A stretch of 64,000 nt of DNA from Priestia koreensis (GCF_001274935.1 NZ_LILC01000011.1:705-64704), one strand, 5' to 3'. Numbered from the stretch's first letter, positions 21,359-30,191 are shown. The notes: a model not told the origin generated them from the letters alone. Program-made: numbers and translations.

Positions 21359-22399
21359 ATGACTTTACAAACACGTACGTTAATGGACGAAACGGCACCA
21401 AACCGCTCAACGGGCATTATTAATGGAAGAAGCTCCAACATCTTAAATTGGGACGATGTGCGCTTTTCATGGGCGTACCCAAAATATAAGCGAATGCTAG
21501 CAAACTTTTGGACACCGTTTGAAATTAATATGGGACAGGACATCAAGCAGTTCCCACAGCTAACAGCAGATGAGCAGGAAAGCTTTTTAAAGATTATTGG
21601 TCTCCTTGCTCTTCTTGATAGCATTCAATCAGATTACGCAGGAAAAGTTGCAGAATACATCACAGATTCGTCTGTCAATGCGCTGATGATTATCCTAGCG
21701 CAACAAGAAGTAATTCACAATCATTCGTATTCTTACGTGCTTTCAAGCCTTGTACCAAAGCCAAAGCAAGATGAGGTATTTGAGTACTGGAGAACAGAAG
21801 AAAAGCTGCGTGAACGAAACGATTTTGTGACCAACGGATACAAAGCATTTGCTGAAAATCCAACGATTGAAAACTTCCTGCGTTCCATGGTATTCGATGT
21901 CATTTTAGAAGGACTCTTCTTCTATAGTGGATTTGCGTTCTTCTATAACCTTGCTCGTAATCAAAAAATGGTCGCAACGTCGACGATGATCAATTACATT
22001 AATCGCGATGAACAGCTGCACGTAGGATTATTTGAGAAAGTGTTTAAAGAAACGCTTAACGAAAATCCTGAATACCGTACAGAAGAGCTTGCATCGTTTG
22101 TGGTGGAGACGTTTAGAGAAGCGGCTCGGTTAGAGATTGAGTGGGCTCAAACGGTCATTGGTGAGAAGTTTGAAGGCATTACGATGCAAGAGATTAAACA
22201 GTATATTGAGTATATGGCCAATAAGCGCTGCAACCAATTAGGGTTTGGACGCGAGGCTTTTCCAGAGGCACCGATTGATAATCCACTTCGTTGGATTGTC
22301 GCTTACCAAGAGGTGGATTTAGGAAAAACAGATTTCTTCGAACAAAAATCAAGACAGTATACAAAGGCATCCGATGTAAACGGATTTGATGAACTATAA
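21359..22399 (+). CDS. nrdF: Ribonucleoside-diphosphate reductase, beta subunit (class I)
   Basis: The radical-generating ferritin-like subunit. Metal ligands and radical tyrosine fit the class I pattern: D87, E117, H120 and Y124 in QQEVIHNHSY, with further ligands in FDVILEGLFFYSG and INRDEQLHVG. 346 aa. It lies 15 bp after nrdE behind GAAAGGACG and is co-transcribed under the B12 riboswitch. Unlike class II RNR, this enzyme needs oxygen for cofactor assembly. Confidence 0.93.
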   Translation: MTLQTRTLMDETAPNRSTGIINGRSSNILNWDDVRFSWAYPKYKRMLANFWTPFEINMGQDIKQFPQLTADEQESFLKIIGLLALLDSIQSDYAGKVAEYITDSSVNALMIILAQQEVIHNHSYSYVLSSLVPKPKQDEVFEYWRTEEKLRERNDFVTNGYKAFAENPTIENFLRSMVFDVILEGLFFYSGFAFFYNLARNQKMVATSTMINYINRDEQLHVGLFEKVFKETLNENPEYRTEELASFVVETFREAARLEIEWAQTVIGEKFEGITMQEIKQYIEYMANKRCNQLGFGREAFPEAPIDNPLRWIVAYQEVDLGKTDFFEQKSRQYTKASDVNGFDEL

Positions 22400-22400
22400 G

Positions 22401-22437
22401 AAAAAGCGCTGCGAAAGATAAATCGCGGCGCTTTTTT
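22401..22437 (+). terminator. Terminator of nrdE-nrdF
   Basis: AAAAAGCGCTGCGA pairs with TCGCGGCGCTTTTTT around AAGATAAA. Confidence 0.88.
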
Positions 22438-22440
22438 CGT

Positions 22441-22599
22441 TTATAAATCCTGAGGTTTGAAGGTTTTGCAGTCCGTTTCATAGCTGTCAGAAGCCATATT
22501 GCCAGCGTGACTGACTACATAAATCGCTTCTGCTCCACAGTTATTTCCCTGCTTCCAATAATGACAGTTGTTTACTTCACACATTACGTCCTTAGCCAC
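22441..22599 (-). CDS. Small DUF1540-type cysteine protein
   Basis: 52 aa from a GTG start 8 nt behind a strong AAAGGAGG. The sequence begins VAKDVMCEVNNCHYWKQGN and has cysteines at 7, 12, 21 and 44, the spacing of the DUF1540 family, small probable metal-binding proteins common in Firmicutes with no proven function. It is convergent with nrdF. The GTG start and short length explain why simple ORF calling misses it. Confidence 0.8.
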   Translation of the reverse strand: MAKDVMCEVNNCHYWKQGNNCGAEAIYVVSHAGNMASDSYETDCKTFKPQDL

Positions 22600-22684
22600 T
22601 TGTTGTCCCTCCTTTGTACAATAACGTTACCTTTGTAGTTTCACCGTTCATCTTTCATCATATCCATCTACTTGATAGAAGCAT

Positions 22685-23716
22685 TTATTTGTAAATCTTT
22701 TTCTTTAAATAATCTCGATCCTTCATAAATAACTTCCAAAAGTAGAAGAAACCTGGGAAAAGAATAGCGAATCCAACAATATACGTGATGAAGACTGCTT
22801 TGAATGCACCTGGATCGGTGAATCCGGAATGAATGGTAACATCTGAGTAAACGATGTATGGCAAATGACTTTTTCCATAAGCATAACTTGCTAAAAAGTA
22901 CTGAATGATCGTTGTGATTACGGCAAGCCTTGGCATACCGAGTCCTCTTGTGGAAGGAATCCACAGCGCCACAAATGTGAGCAAAAACATAATGACCGAT
23001 CCAATTAGCCATCCCTTTACATTCATCATATTGTCATAAAGCCATGAAGCTTCAGAACGCATCGTTAGCATAATAAACACGCCCATTAGTAATGAAATAG
23101 GACCTGTAATTAAAGCGTCACGGCGGTAAATTTTGTACGACTCAAATTCATTCGAAACCTTTGAGTAGTCTGCCAAAAGCAGTGAAGATAAAAATAGCGT
23201 AGAGCTAATGGCAAAGCCGATAAACGAATACACGTGTGGACTTGTAAATACGCTTGATAAATTAAGTTTATTTGTACCATCAATTATGTCAATGTATCCC
23301 CCATGAGTGATAGGAAGAACGCAGATCAGGAAAGCAGGAATTAAAAATCCTGATATTCCGGATACGTAGGTTAAAATTTTCTCGTACGTTTTGGCATAGT
23401 GAGAAAAAACCAGGAAGCTACTCCGGATAGATAAGAGTAACAAAATAATACTCCCTGGGATGAGTAGAACGGTTCCGAGCGTAAAAGCAGCACCAGGAAA
23501 GAAACTAAACAACCCAACAACGATCGCCACAATAAAAACGTTCGTTACTTCCCAAGTAGGGGAAAGGTAGCGGTTGGCAACGCTCGTTGCATTCGTTTGT
23601 TCGCGATTAATATAAATCATCGACCAAAATCCTGCACCAAAGTCCATTGTTGCCATAACTGCATAAATGAAAATAAATCCCCACAGTACGATAATTGCAA
23701 TTAGTGCGCTTGTCAT
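22685..23716 (-). CDS. ythB: Cytochrome bd-type menaquinol oxidase, subunit II
   Basis: 343 aa with 8-9 membrane segments and the CydB N-terminal pattern WGFIFIYAVMATMDFGAGFW. It forms the oxidase with the subunit I gene 12 bp upstream. No cydCD genes for haem-transporter assembly follow, unlike the cydABCD operon. Together with the size of subunit I, this resembles the second bd oxidase YthAB of B. subtilis. The symbol is given by analogy. Confidence 0.82.
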   Translation of the reverse strand: MTSALIAIIVLWGFIFIYAVMATMDFGAGFWSMIYINREQTNATSVANRYLSPTWEVTNVFIVAIVVGLFSFFPGAAFTLGTVLLIPGSIILLLLSIRSSFLVFSHYAKTYEKILTYVSGISGFLIPAFLICVLPITHGGYIDIIDGTNKLNLSSVFTSPHVYSFIGFAISSTLFLSSLLLADYSKVSNEFESYKIYRRDALITGPISLLMGVFIMLTMRSEASWLYDNMMNVKGWLIGSVIMFLLTFVALWIPSTRGLGMPRLAVITTIIQYFLASYAYGKSHLPYIVYSDVTIHSGFTDPGAFKAVFITYIVGFAILFPGFFYFWKLFMKDRDYLKKKIYK

Positions 23717-23728
23717 ATGATCACCTCT

Positions 23729-25063
23729 CTATTCGACTTGTCCTTCCAGCTCTTTTGACACTGGATGACGTTTGAAATAATACAGCAGTACAAGTACGAC
23801 AGCGATGCCCATGATCAAATACACCGCAAGGAAGAAGGCAAATAAAAGGTGAAGATCAGACGAGGTGGTGACCGCCTCAGCTGTTTTCATAATGCGGTAA
23901 ATGACCCAAGGCTGACGGCCCGTACAGGCGAACACCCATCCGAATTCAACAGATAGCATGGAAAGAGGTCCTGCGACCCCAAAAATCCACAAAAGCCAGC
24001 GTGGGAACAAGCGTTTTTTGAGAATTTTGTACCATGCAAATCCAACAATTGATAACAAGATTAAAAGCGACCCGATTCCTACCATTCCGTTGAAAAGGGT
24101 ATGAACAAATAACGGAGGCCAGTACTCTCTTGGAAAGTCATTGAGTCCGAGCACAACCGTATCAAAGCGGTTGTCTGATAAGAAGCTTAGTCCCCAAGGA
24201 ATTTCAAATGCCCACTTCACTTTTTGTTCTTTTTCACTCGTATAACCACCAACGGCAAGAGGAGCATGATCTTGGGTTTCAAATAACCCTTCAGCTGCGG
24301 CTAGCTTTTCAGGCTGATAATCATAAAGACCCTGTGCGGAAGCGTGTCCGTTTAGTGCGGTGGCAATCGAAAAAATGCCTCCTACGACAAGGCCAAGAAT
24401 GAGTGCTTTATGATGAAATTTGTACACCGCTTCGCTTTTTTTACGAGAGCGAATCATTTTGATGGCTGCGACTGAAGCGATGACGAAGGCACCTGTCATA
24501 AATGCTGATACCGCCACATGACCTGCGGTAACTGCAAAGCTTGGATTAAAGAAAGCCGCCCATGGATCGACATCCACGATCTTTCCGTTCTCGATTCGAA
24601 AGCCTGCAGGCGTCCCTTCAAAAGCATGTACGTTTGTAATTAAAACCGCCGATCCGAGAGCACCAATTAAAACGAGCGTGATGCTGACGATCCTCATGAT
24701 AGGAGAGATGCGGTCCGCTGCATATACATAGATGGACATAAAGAGTGCCTCAACAAAAAATGCATACACCTCAATTTGAAAAGGCAGTGACATAACTCGT
24801 CCAATCACTTCCATGAAACCAGGCCATAATAAAGAGAGCTGAACGGCTGCAATCGTTCCAGTTGGAATCGCAATTCCAAGCAAGACCGCAATTGTTTTAG
24901 TCCAGCGCTTTGCCATAATGGCATAATCGTTATCCTTTGTTTTCTGATAAAGTAGTTCTGAACACAAAATCATGAGTGGAATTCCAACGCCAAGCGTTGC
25001 GAAGATAATATGAAAGGCCATTGTAATTCCAAACATTGAACGTGCGGTAACTAAATGATCCAT
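23729..25063 (-). CDS. ythA: Cytochrome bd-type menaquinol oxidase, subunit I
   Basis: 444 aa with about nine membrane segments. Haem-ligand regions are visible: MAFHIIFATLGVG at the N-terminus (haem b595-type histidine), the conserved glutamate segment QIEVYAFFVEALFMS, and AGHVAVSAFM (b558 histidine). The signature GRQPWVIY follows. The quinol loop is short, like YthA/CIO-type enzymes rather than E. coli CydA. The role is a low-oxygen terminal oxidase in the cytoplasmic membrane. Confidence 0.85.
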   Translation of the reverse strand: MDHLVTARSMFGITMAFHIIFATLGVGIPLMILCSELLYQKTKDNDYAIMAKRWTKTIAVLLGIAIPTGTIAAVQLSLLWPGFMEVIGRVMSLPFQIEVYAFFVEALFMSIYVYAADRISPIMRIVSITLVLIGALGSAVLITNVHAFEGTPAGFRIENGKIVDVDPWAAFFNPSFAVTAGHVAVSAFMTGAFVIASVAAIKMIRSRKKSEAVYKFHHKALILGLVVGGIFSIATALNGHASAQGLYDYQPEKLAAAEGLFETQDHAPLAVGGYTSEKEQKVKWAFEIPWGLSFLSDNRFDTVVLGLNDFPREYWPPLFVHTLFNGMVGIGSLLILLSIVGFAWYKILKKRLFPRWLLWIFGVAGPLSMLSVEFGWVFACTGRQPWVIYRIMKTAEAVTTSSDLHLLFAFFLAVYLIMGIAVVLVLLYYFKRHPVSKELEGQVE

Positions 25064-25165
25064 GTAGAATCAACCTTTCCAAATAAGTATTCATGACCCT
25101 TATTGTCCATCTTCTTCCACAAATTATGCATGAGATTTTTAGTTTTCTGAACATGAGCATAAGGG

Positions 25166-25195
25166 TTGAAAATAGTAATCATTTCGTTTTATAAT
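25166..25195 (+). promoter_or_regulatory. Promoter with Zur-like operator for rpmE2
   Basis: TTGAAA (25166-25171) and TATAAT (25190-25195) are separated by 18 bp. A 21-bp site at 25170-25190 fits the Bacillus Zur box core TCGTAATNATTACGA and its flanks with three mismatches. The operator fills the spacer, as expected for zinc-dependent repression. Confidence 0.75.
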
Positions 25196-25225
25196 AGAAA
25201 CAAGCTAATCGAAAAGGAGAGATAC

Positions 25226-25474
25226 ATGATGAAAACAAATCTTCATCCGGAATATCAAAAAGTTGTATATATGGACGTTAACAGCGGATTTAAATTTATC
25301 AGTGGCTCGACTAAAACTTCAAATGAAACGATTCAGTGGGAGGATGGAAATACGTATCCGTTATTTAAAGTAGAGGTAACATCCGATACACATCCGTTTT
25401 ACACAGGTCGTCAAAAATTTGCTGATAAAGGCGGACGCGCAGAGCGCTTTAAAAATAAATACAACTTGAATTAA
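25226..25474 (+). CDS. rpmE2: 50S ribosomal protein L31 type B (zinc-free)
   Basis: 82 aa. The type B L31 signature [20 protein letters not shown] and [20 protein letters not shown] is present. The CxxC zinc ligands of type A L31 are absent. In B. subtilis the homologue YtiA replaces the zinc-containing L31 during zinc starvation, freeing zinc. The Zur-like box in the promoter and the zinc genes next door support the same role. Either of two adjacent ATGs could start it. Confidence 0.93.
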   Translation: MMKTNLHPEYQKVVYMDVNSGFKFISGSTKTSNETIQWEDGNTYPLFKVEVTSDTHPFYTGRQKFADKGGRAERFKNKYNLN

Positions 25475-25513
25475 TAAAAAAAGCGTAGGTGCTAAAAGGC
25501 ATCTACGCTTTTT
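25475..25513. terminator. Convergent terminator rpmE2 / znuA-like gene
   Basis: AAAAAAGCGTAGGTGC pairs with GCATCTACGCTTTTT, with A and T runs on both sides. Confidence 0.88.
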
Positions 25514-25516
25514 CTG

Positions 25517-26482
25517 TTATTTATTTAACGCTTTTTTCAATACATCTAAATTTTGTTCCATTAGAGAGAAGTAATCCTCTTTGTCATTTAATTGTTCTTT
25601 TGTCACGGACTCAAGGTTATTAAGTGTCAGAGATTCGGCACCGATTTCTTTTTTTACAACGTCTGCTACGCGTGGCTTCACATTCTTTTCAAAAATGATG
25701 TACTTAATTTTATGTTTTTCAGCTTCTTTTATAATGTTTTTCAGCTGCTTTTGGGACGGTTCATTTGTAGGTGAAAGTCCCGCAATGCTAATTTGATGAA
25801 TGCCATAACGGTCTTCCCAATAACCATAAGCAGCATGTGAAACTAATAATTCTTTATGAGAAGCTGTTGAAACCGTGTTTTTGTAATCCTGATCCAGTTT
25901 CTCCAGCTTGGTTTTTAGTTCATCAAAATTTTTCTCGAAGTCTTTTTTATGAGCAGGCTGTAGTTTCACAAGCTCTTCCTTAATATTTTCAGCGATTTGG
26001 ATGGAGCGAATAGGATCTAACCAAACGTGTGGATCTTTATCTCCATGATCATGATCATGCTCATCACCTTCGCCATGCTCGTCGTGAGCTTCGCCTTCGT
26101 GCTCGTGATTAGCACCTTTAGCAAGTTTAATACCTTTTGCTGCTGGAATGACCTGTACATCTTCATTTTTTAACGTTTCTTTTGCAGAATCAGCAAAGCC
26201 TTCTAAACCGATGGCCGCATAAATAAAGGCATCGCCTTGTGCAATTTTTACCATCGTTTTAGATGTTGGCTCATATGAATGAGCGTCTACTCCAGGAGGA
26301 AGCACGCTTTGTGCATCCACATATTTGCCACCAATTTTTTGGGTGAAGTCTTGAATCGGAAAAATCGTGGTGTAGATTTTTAATTTATCGTTTTTATCTT
26401 TTTTGGCGCCGTCAGAACTACAGCCGGCAAGAGCTGCAGCGATTACTAACAAAAGCGTAAAAAAGAGTGCTTTTAGTTTCAT
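25517..26482 (-). CDS. znuA: Zinc ABC transporter substrate-binding lipoprotein
   Basis: 321 aa. A signal peptide ends in the lipobox LAGC at about residue 21. The cluster A-I fold has metal histidines in PPGVDAHSYEPT, DPHVWLDP and VSHAAYGYW. Between them is the His/Glu/Asp-rich loop (residues about 127-150) typical of zinc rather than manganese binders. The ABC permease and ATPase genes are not adjacent, so it must work with components encoded elsewhere. A Zur-like box precedes it. Confidence 0.88.
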   Translation of the reverse strand: MKLKALFFTLLLVIAAALAGCSSDGAKKDKNDKLKIYTTIFPIQDFTQKIGGKYVDAQSVLPPGVDAHSYEPTSKTMVKIAQGDAFIYAAIGLEGFADSAKETLKNEDVQVIPAAKGIKLAKGANHEHEGEAHDEHGEGDEHDHDHGDKDPHVWLDPIRSIQIAENIKEELVKLQPAHKKDFEKNFDELKTKLEKLDQDYKNTVSTASHKELLVSHAAYGYWEDRYGIHQISIAGLSPTNEPSQKQLKNIIKEAEKHKIKYIIFEKNVKPRVADVVKKEIGAESLTLNNLESVTKEQLNDKEDYFSLMEQNLDVLKKALNK

Positions 26483-26526
26483 TTTATGTATCTCATTCCT
26501 TTCTCTTTCTCAAACATTTGCTTATT

Positions 26527-26547
26527 ATATCGTAATTGTTACGATTT
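26527..26547 (-). promoter_or_regulatory. Zur-like operator upstream of znuA
   Basis: A 21-bp palindrome with core TCGTAATTGTTACGA, two mismatches from the Bacillus Zur consensus. On the minus strand it overlaps TATAAT (26529-26524), so a bound repressor would block the promoter. Confidence 0.85.
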
Positions 26548-26562
26548 GAAAACTAAAAAATT

Positions 26563-27750
26563 TTATGAGCTAACGGTAAAACGGGGAAGGGGATCTGCGA
26601 GCGCTGACCATTCCATTGTCATCTCTTCATCCGTCAGAAGGCATGCATCAAGTGTATCTTCAATTTCGGCTTGCTTCATATCAATTCCGATGAAAACTAA
26701 TTCGTTCATCCGATCACCGTAGGATGCATCCCACTTCTTTAGTAGTTCAGGCTCTTCTGCCAACGTACGCTGTTTTTCTTCTTCTGAATAAGCTGCCACC
26801 CATTCGCCTGCACCTTGAATCATAATAGATGTTCCGGCTTGTGAAAGGAGTCCTGCCATATCGTTACGGCTTGCTAACCAAAAAAAACCTTTTGCTCGAA
26901 CAATATCAACGGGCCAGTTCTGGAGCCATTTCATGAAACGTTCAGGATGAAGAGGGCGTTTTCTTCGATAAACAAATGAAGAAATCCCATACTCTTCTGT
27001 TTCTGGAATATGCTCTTCGTTTAATTCTTTCATCCAACCAGCACCTTGGCTTGCCTTTTCAAAGTCAAAAAGACGCGTATCAAGAATGCGATGAAGATCT
27101 ACACAGCTGTTTTGTGTCTGGATGATTTGTGCATCCGGATTTAAACGTTTCAATGTCATTTCAAGTTCCTTTGCGTCTTCAAGATCTAATAAATCAACTT
27201 TATTGAGCAAAATAACGTTCGCAAATTCAATTTGATCAATTAAAAGATCAACGACTTCTCTCGTATCATTCTCATCGGTTCCTTGCTGACGATCTAGAAG
27301 ACTTTCTCCAGAAGAAAAATCCTCCCAAAAACGATTTCCGTCTACAACTGTGACCATCGTATCTACTATGCATTTGGCCGTTAAATCAATACCGAGCTCT
27401 TGGTCCACATATGTAAATGTTTGCGCCACGGGAATGGGTTCGCTAATACCTGATGATTCAATCACAATATAGTCAATGTCACCAGCGTCTACTAGTTTTT
27501 CAACTTCTTTCATGAGATCACCTCGTAGCGTGCAACAAATGCAGCCGTTTTGCATTTCAACGAGTTTTTCTTCTGTACGAGAAAATCCACCTTTTTGAAC
27601 GAGTTCAGAATCAATATTAACCTCACTCATATCGTTGACAATAACAGCAATTTTTAAGCCTTGTCGATTATGTAAAATATGATTCAATAACGTTGTTTTT
27701 CCAGAACCTAAGTAGCCACTTAAAACGGTAATGGGGATTTTTTTCTCCAC
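26563..27750 (-). CDS. zagA: CobW/COG0523 GTPase, ZagA-like zinc metallochaperone
   Basis: 395 aa. It has P-loop GYLGSGKTTLLNHIL near the N-terminus, the family metal motif NGCICCTLRGDL, a guanine-specificity motif in LLNKVDLL, and the CobW C-terminal domain with RPLHPERF. B. subtilis ZagA (YciC) delivers zinc to the folate enzyme FolE during limitation; the same target is inferred here, not seen. The start is GTG, 9 nt behind AAAGGAG; the longer frame to 27798 would begin inside the operator. Confidence 0.85.
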   Translation of the reverse strand: MEKKIPITVLSGYLGSGKTTLLNHILHNRQGLKIAVIVNDMSEVNIDSELVQKGGFSRTEEKLVEMQNGCICCTLRGDLMKEVEKLVDAGDIDYIVIESSGISEPIPVAQTFTYVDQELGIDLTAKCIVDTMVTVVDGNRFWEDFSSGESLLDRQQGTDENDTREVVDLLIDQIEFANVILLNKVDLLDLEDAKELEMTLKRLNPDAQIIQTQNSCVDLHRILDTRLFDFEKASQGAGWMKELNEEHIPETEEYGISSFVYRRKRPLHPERFMKWLQNWPVDIVRAKGFFWLASRNDMAGLLSQAGTSIMIQGAGEWVAAYSEEEKQRTLAEEPELLKKWDASYGDRMNELVFIGIDMKQAEIEDTLDACLLTDEEMTMEWSALADPLPRFTVSS

Positions 27751-27770
27751 TTTTATTTGCTCCTTTTTAT

Positions 27771-27791
27771 AAATAGTAATGATTACGATTT
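27771..27791 (-). promoter_or_regulatory. Zur-like operator upstream of the ZagA-like gene
   Basis: The site has core TAGTAATGATTACGA and one mismatch from the 21-bp Bacillus Zur consensus, the best of the three in the window. On the minus strand it lies just downstream of a TATTAT/TATAAA -10 region. Confidence 0.88.
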
Positions 27792-27864
27792 GTAACATGC
27801 TTTATAATATATGAAAATGATTTATAATACAAGTATATTTATTTTTGAAAGGATGTAGAAAAAC

Positions 27865-28428
27865 ATGAGTTTATTACAAGACATTTTAACGTTTAACGAG
27901 GAATTTGTAGCCAAAAAGGAATATGAAAAATTTCAAACAACTAAATTCCCAAATAAGAAAATGGTCATTTTATCATGCATGGACACAAGATTAGTGGAAC
28001 TATTGCCAAATGCACTAAATTTACGCAATGGTGATGTGAAAATTGTTAAAAATGCAGGGGCGATTGTGTCTCATCCATTTGGAAGTATTATGAGAAGTAT
28101 TTTAGTGGCTGTGTATGAACTAGGAGCAGATGAAGTTTGTGTGATCGGTCACCATGATTGCGGAATGAGCAAAATCAATTCAGCAGAGGTACTCGAAAAA
28201 ATGAAAGGTCAAGGCGTAACACAAGAAACAATCGATACATTAGATTATGCTGGAGTTGACTTGCACAAGTGGCTTGAAGGATTTGAGAGCGTTGAGGAAA
28301 GCGTTCGTCACAGTGTAGATGTTATCGGAAAACATCCGCTATTTCCAAAAAACACCCCTGTTCATGGAATGGCAATCGATCCAGAAACAGGGAAGCTTGA
28401 TTTAATCGTAGACGGCTACAATAAGTAA
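27865..28428 (+). CDS. ytiB: Beta-class carbonic anhydrase
   Basis: 187 aa. The zinc ligands of the beta class are present: C38 and the Asp-Arg dyad D40/R42 in SCMDTRL, and H96/C99 in GHHDCGM. It interconverts CO2 and bicarbonate. It is encoded divergently from the ZagA-like gene across a 115-bp gap holding that operator, so Zur could influence it too. B. subtilis has ytiB at the equivalent place. ATG behind GAAAGGATG. Confidence 0.9.
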   Translation: MSLLQDILTFNEEFVAKKEYEKFQTTKFPNKKMVILSCMDTRLVELLPNALNLRNGDVKIVKNAGAIVSHPFGSIMRSILVAVYELGADEVCVIGHHDCGMSKINSAEVLEKMKGQGVTQETIDTLDYAGVDLHKWLEGFESVEESVRHSVDVIGKHPLFPKNTPVHGMAIDPETGKLDLIVDGYNK

Positions 28429-28677
28429 TTATTTTGATTCTTTTTCTTCTTTAAGAGGGACCGGATCAAAGCCGCCTGGGTGAAATGGATGGCATCTCGA
28501 AATTCTTTTTACCGTCATCCATCCGCCTTTTAAAGCGCCAAATCGTTGCACGGCCTCGATGCCATAGTGAGAGCAAGTAGGATAAAACTTGCACGAGCCA
28601 GTGGTCTTAAGCGGTGACAAATAAAGCTGATAAAAGCGAATAAGTGATAGAACTAATCTTTTTAGCAAGAAAATCAC
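28429..28677 (-). CDS. yidD: Membrane protein insertion efficiency factor YidD
   Basis: A small amphipathic membrane-associated protein of up to 82 aa. It has the family core [18 protein letters not shown] and [13 protein letters not shown]. It assists YidC/Oxa1-dependent membrane insertion. The GTG at 28677 lies only about 3 nt from AAAGGAA. A TTG three codons later (28668) has better spacing and gives the usual N-terminus, [14 protein letters not shown]. Confidence 0.9.
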   Translation of the reverse strand: MIFLLKRLVLSLIRFYQLYLSPLKTTGSCKFYPTCSHYGIEAVQRFGALKGGWMTVKRISRCHPFHPGGFDPVPLKEEKESK

Positions 28678-28832
28678 GTTCCTTTAGGAATTTCAGTTTC
28701 TAGTTTTCAATATACTTCAAGAGAATTCGTAATTCAACGAATTAAATTAATTCAGATTAAATAGATGAAATAAATCGGAATTACGTGTATGATAGAAACA
28801 TGAACGAGAAATTGTAAAAATGACTTTTCGCA

Positions 28833-28871
28833 CCTATTGTTTTCGGGAAGAGGAGAATAGGGCAAACAATA
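28833..28871 (+). promoter_or_regulatory. luxS leader with overlapping inverted repeats
   Basis: CCTATT (28833) can pair with AATAGG (28856), or TATTGTTT (28835) with AAACAATA (28864). The two stems are mutually exclusive and end about 5 nt before the AAAAGGAG of luxS. No known riboswitch motif is recognised. Confidence 0.35.
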
Positions 28872-28890
28872 CAAAAGGAGTGTTGACATT

Positions 28891-29364
28891 ATGCCATCAG
28901 TAGAAAGCTTTGAATTAGATCATAATGCCGTAAAAGCACCTTACGTACGCCACTGTGGTGTGCACAAAGTAGGAAGCGACGGTGTCGTTAATAAATTTGA
29001 TATTCGTTTCTGCCAGCCAAACAAACAAGCAATGAAACCAGACGTGATTCATACGCTTGAGCATTTATTAGCATTTAACTTACGTACGTATGCTGATAAA
29101 TACGATCACTTTGATATTATCGATATTTCACCAATGGGTTGCCAAACAGGATACTACTTAGTAGTAAGCGGTGAGCCAACGGTACGTGAAATTATCGATT
29201 TGCTTGAAGATACGATGAAAGCGGCGGTTGAAATCACTGAAATTCCCGCAGCAAATGAAAAGCAATGTGGTCAAGCGAAGCTTCATGACCTAGAAGGTGC
29301 GAAGCGCTTAATGCGTTTCTGGCTTGATCAAAGCAAAGAAGATCTAGAAAAAGTATTTGGTTAA
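28891..29364 (+). CDS. luxS: S-ribosylhomocysteine lyase (AI-2 synthase)
   Basis: 157 aa. The metal-binding HTLEH (H54, E57, H58) and the second cysteine in [12 protein letters not shown] are present. It splits S-ribosylhomocysteine to homocysteine and DPD, the precursor of autoinducer-2, as part of the activated methyl cycle that also uses MetK (37782-38981). ATG behind AAAAGGAGTG. Confidence 0.97.
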   Translation: MPSVESFELDHNAVKAPYVRHCGVHKVGSDGVVNKFDIRFCQPNKQAMKPDVIHTLEHLLAFNLRTYADKYDHFDIIDISPMGCQTGYYLVVSGEPTVREIIDLLEDTMKAAVEITEIPAANEKQCGQAKLHDLEGAKRLMRFWLDQSKEDLEKVFG

Positions 29365-29367
29365 TAA

Positions 29368-29401
29368 AAGAAGGGGCGGGGTAACTTCCGCTCCTTTTTT
29401 A
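29368..29401. terminator. Terminator of luxS, convergent with ytzI
   Basis: AAGGGGCGG pairs with CCGCTCCTT with one G-U pair, followed by TTTTTT. The ytzI stop lies at its edge. Confidence 0.75.
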
Positions 29402-29554
29402 TGTGTCTTTTTTATCTGTGGAATCTAGATGAGGGTTTTCATCGAGTGGATCAACTGTGTGTTTGAAGTCATATGCTTTTGACGTTGTGACCAAGCTGAG
29501 AAGCAGCACGATAGCCACAATGACAAAACAGGTAATAAAAATAATCGTGAACAA
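29399..29554 (-). CDS. ytzI: YtzI-like small membrane protein
   Basis: 51 aa from a TTG start 5 nt behind AAGGAGGAG. One N-terminal membrane helix (IIFITCFVIVAIVLLLSLV) is followed by a short hydrophilic tail with SKAYDFKHTVDP. The tail motif and the position beside luxS match YtzI of B. subtilis, whose function is unknown. The rare start codon and short length hide it from simple ORF scans. Confidence 0.75.
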   Translation of the reverse strand: MFTIIFITCFVIVAIVLLLSLVTTSKAYDFKHTVDPLDENPHLDSTDKKDT

Positions 29555-29654
29555 GGAATCTCCTCCTTCAACTAATCTTAGAGCACCTTTATTTTATCAT
29601 GTCTGCTCCTCAAATCGTTTAAAAAGACACAAAATTAAAATATTTTAAGACGGC

Positions 29655-29679
29655 GTTTTAAAGGAGACGAATGGGGTAC
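29655..29679 (+). promoter_or_regulatory. Possible sigma-B promoter of dps
   Basis: GTTTTA (29655-29660), 13 bp, then GGGTAC (29674-29679). This fits the sigma-B pattern GTTTAA-N12-15-GGGTAT and lies about 27 bp before the dps start. Dps genes are typical general-stress genes in Bacillus. Confidence 0.55.
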
Positions 29680-29705
29680 TACTATACTAGAAGGAGTGAA
29701 TCAGA

Positions 29706-30146
29706 ATGGAAAAACAATTACATGAAGCATTGAATTTACAAGTGGCAAACTGGACAGTTTTGTACACGAAGTTACATAATTACCACTGGTATGTAAAGGG
29801 CGAACAGTTCTTTACATTACATGAGAAATTTGAGGAGTTCTATACGGCTGCTGGGACTTACATTGACGATTTAGCTGAGCGTTTGTTAGCACTTGAAGGA
29901 AAGCCAGTAGCGACGATGAAAGAAGCTTTAGAGCTTTCGTCTATTGAAGAAGCAATGGGGAATGAAAATGCGACAGACATGGTTGCATCCCTTGCGAAAG
30001 ATTTCAATAAGCTTACTTCTGAATTAAAAGAAGGAATGGACATCGCAGACAAAGCAAACGACGAAACAACTGGCGATATGCTATTAGCGATCCACAAGGA
30101 TTTAGAAAAACATCTTTGGATGCTGAATGCGTTCTTAGGGAAATAA
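29706..30146 (+). CDS. dps: Dps-family DNA-protecting ferritin-like protein
   Basis: 146 aa four-helix protein. The inter-subunit ferroxidase ligands fit [10 protein letters not shown] and [22 protein letters not shown]. The family oxidises and stores iron with peroxide and protects DNA in stress and stationary phase. ATG behind AGAAGGAGTGA. It corresponds to YtkB in the B. subtilis order luxS-ytzI-ytkB-ytkC-ytkD. Confidence 0.93.
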   Translation: MEKQLHEALNLQVANWTVLYTKLHNYHWYVKGEQFFTLHEKFEEFYTAAGTYIDDLAERLLALEGKPVATMKEALELSSIEEAMGNENATDMVASLAKDFNKLTSELKEGMDIADKANDETTGDMLLAIHKDLEKHLWMLNAFLGK

Positions 30147-30155
30147 ACATCAGTC

Positions 30156-30191
30156 AAAAGAGTAGAAGCATTACGGCTTCTACTCTTTTTT
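30156..30191 (+). terminator. Terminator of dps
   Basis: AAAAGAGTAGAAGC pairs with GCTTCTACTCTTTT around ATTACG, followed by a T run. Confidence 0.88.

Noticed and set aside
28729..28745. TTCGTAATTCAACGAA before yidD and luxS as a fourth Zur box
   Set aside because: The half-sites are one base too close (no central N) and flanks do not match. It is better read as a small chance palindrome.
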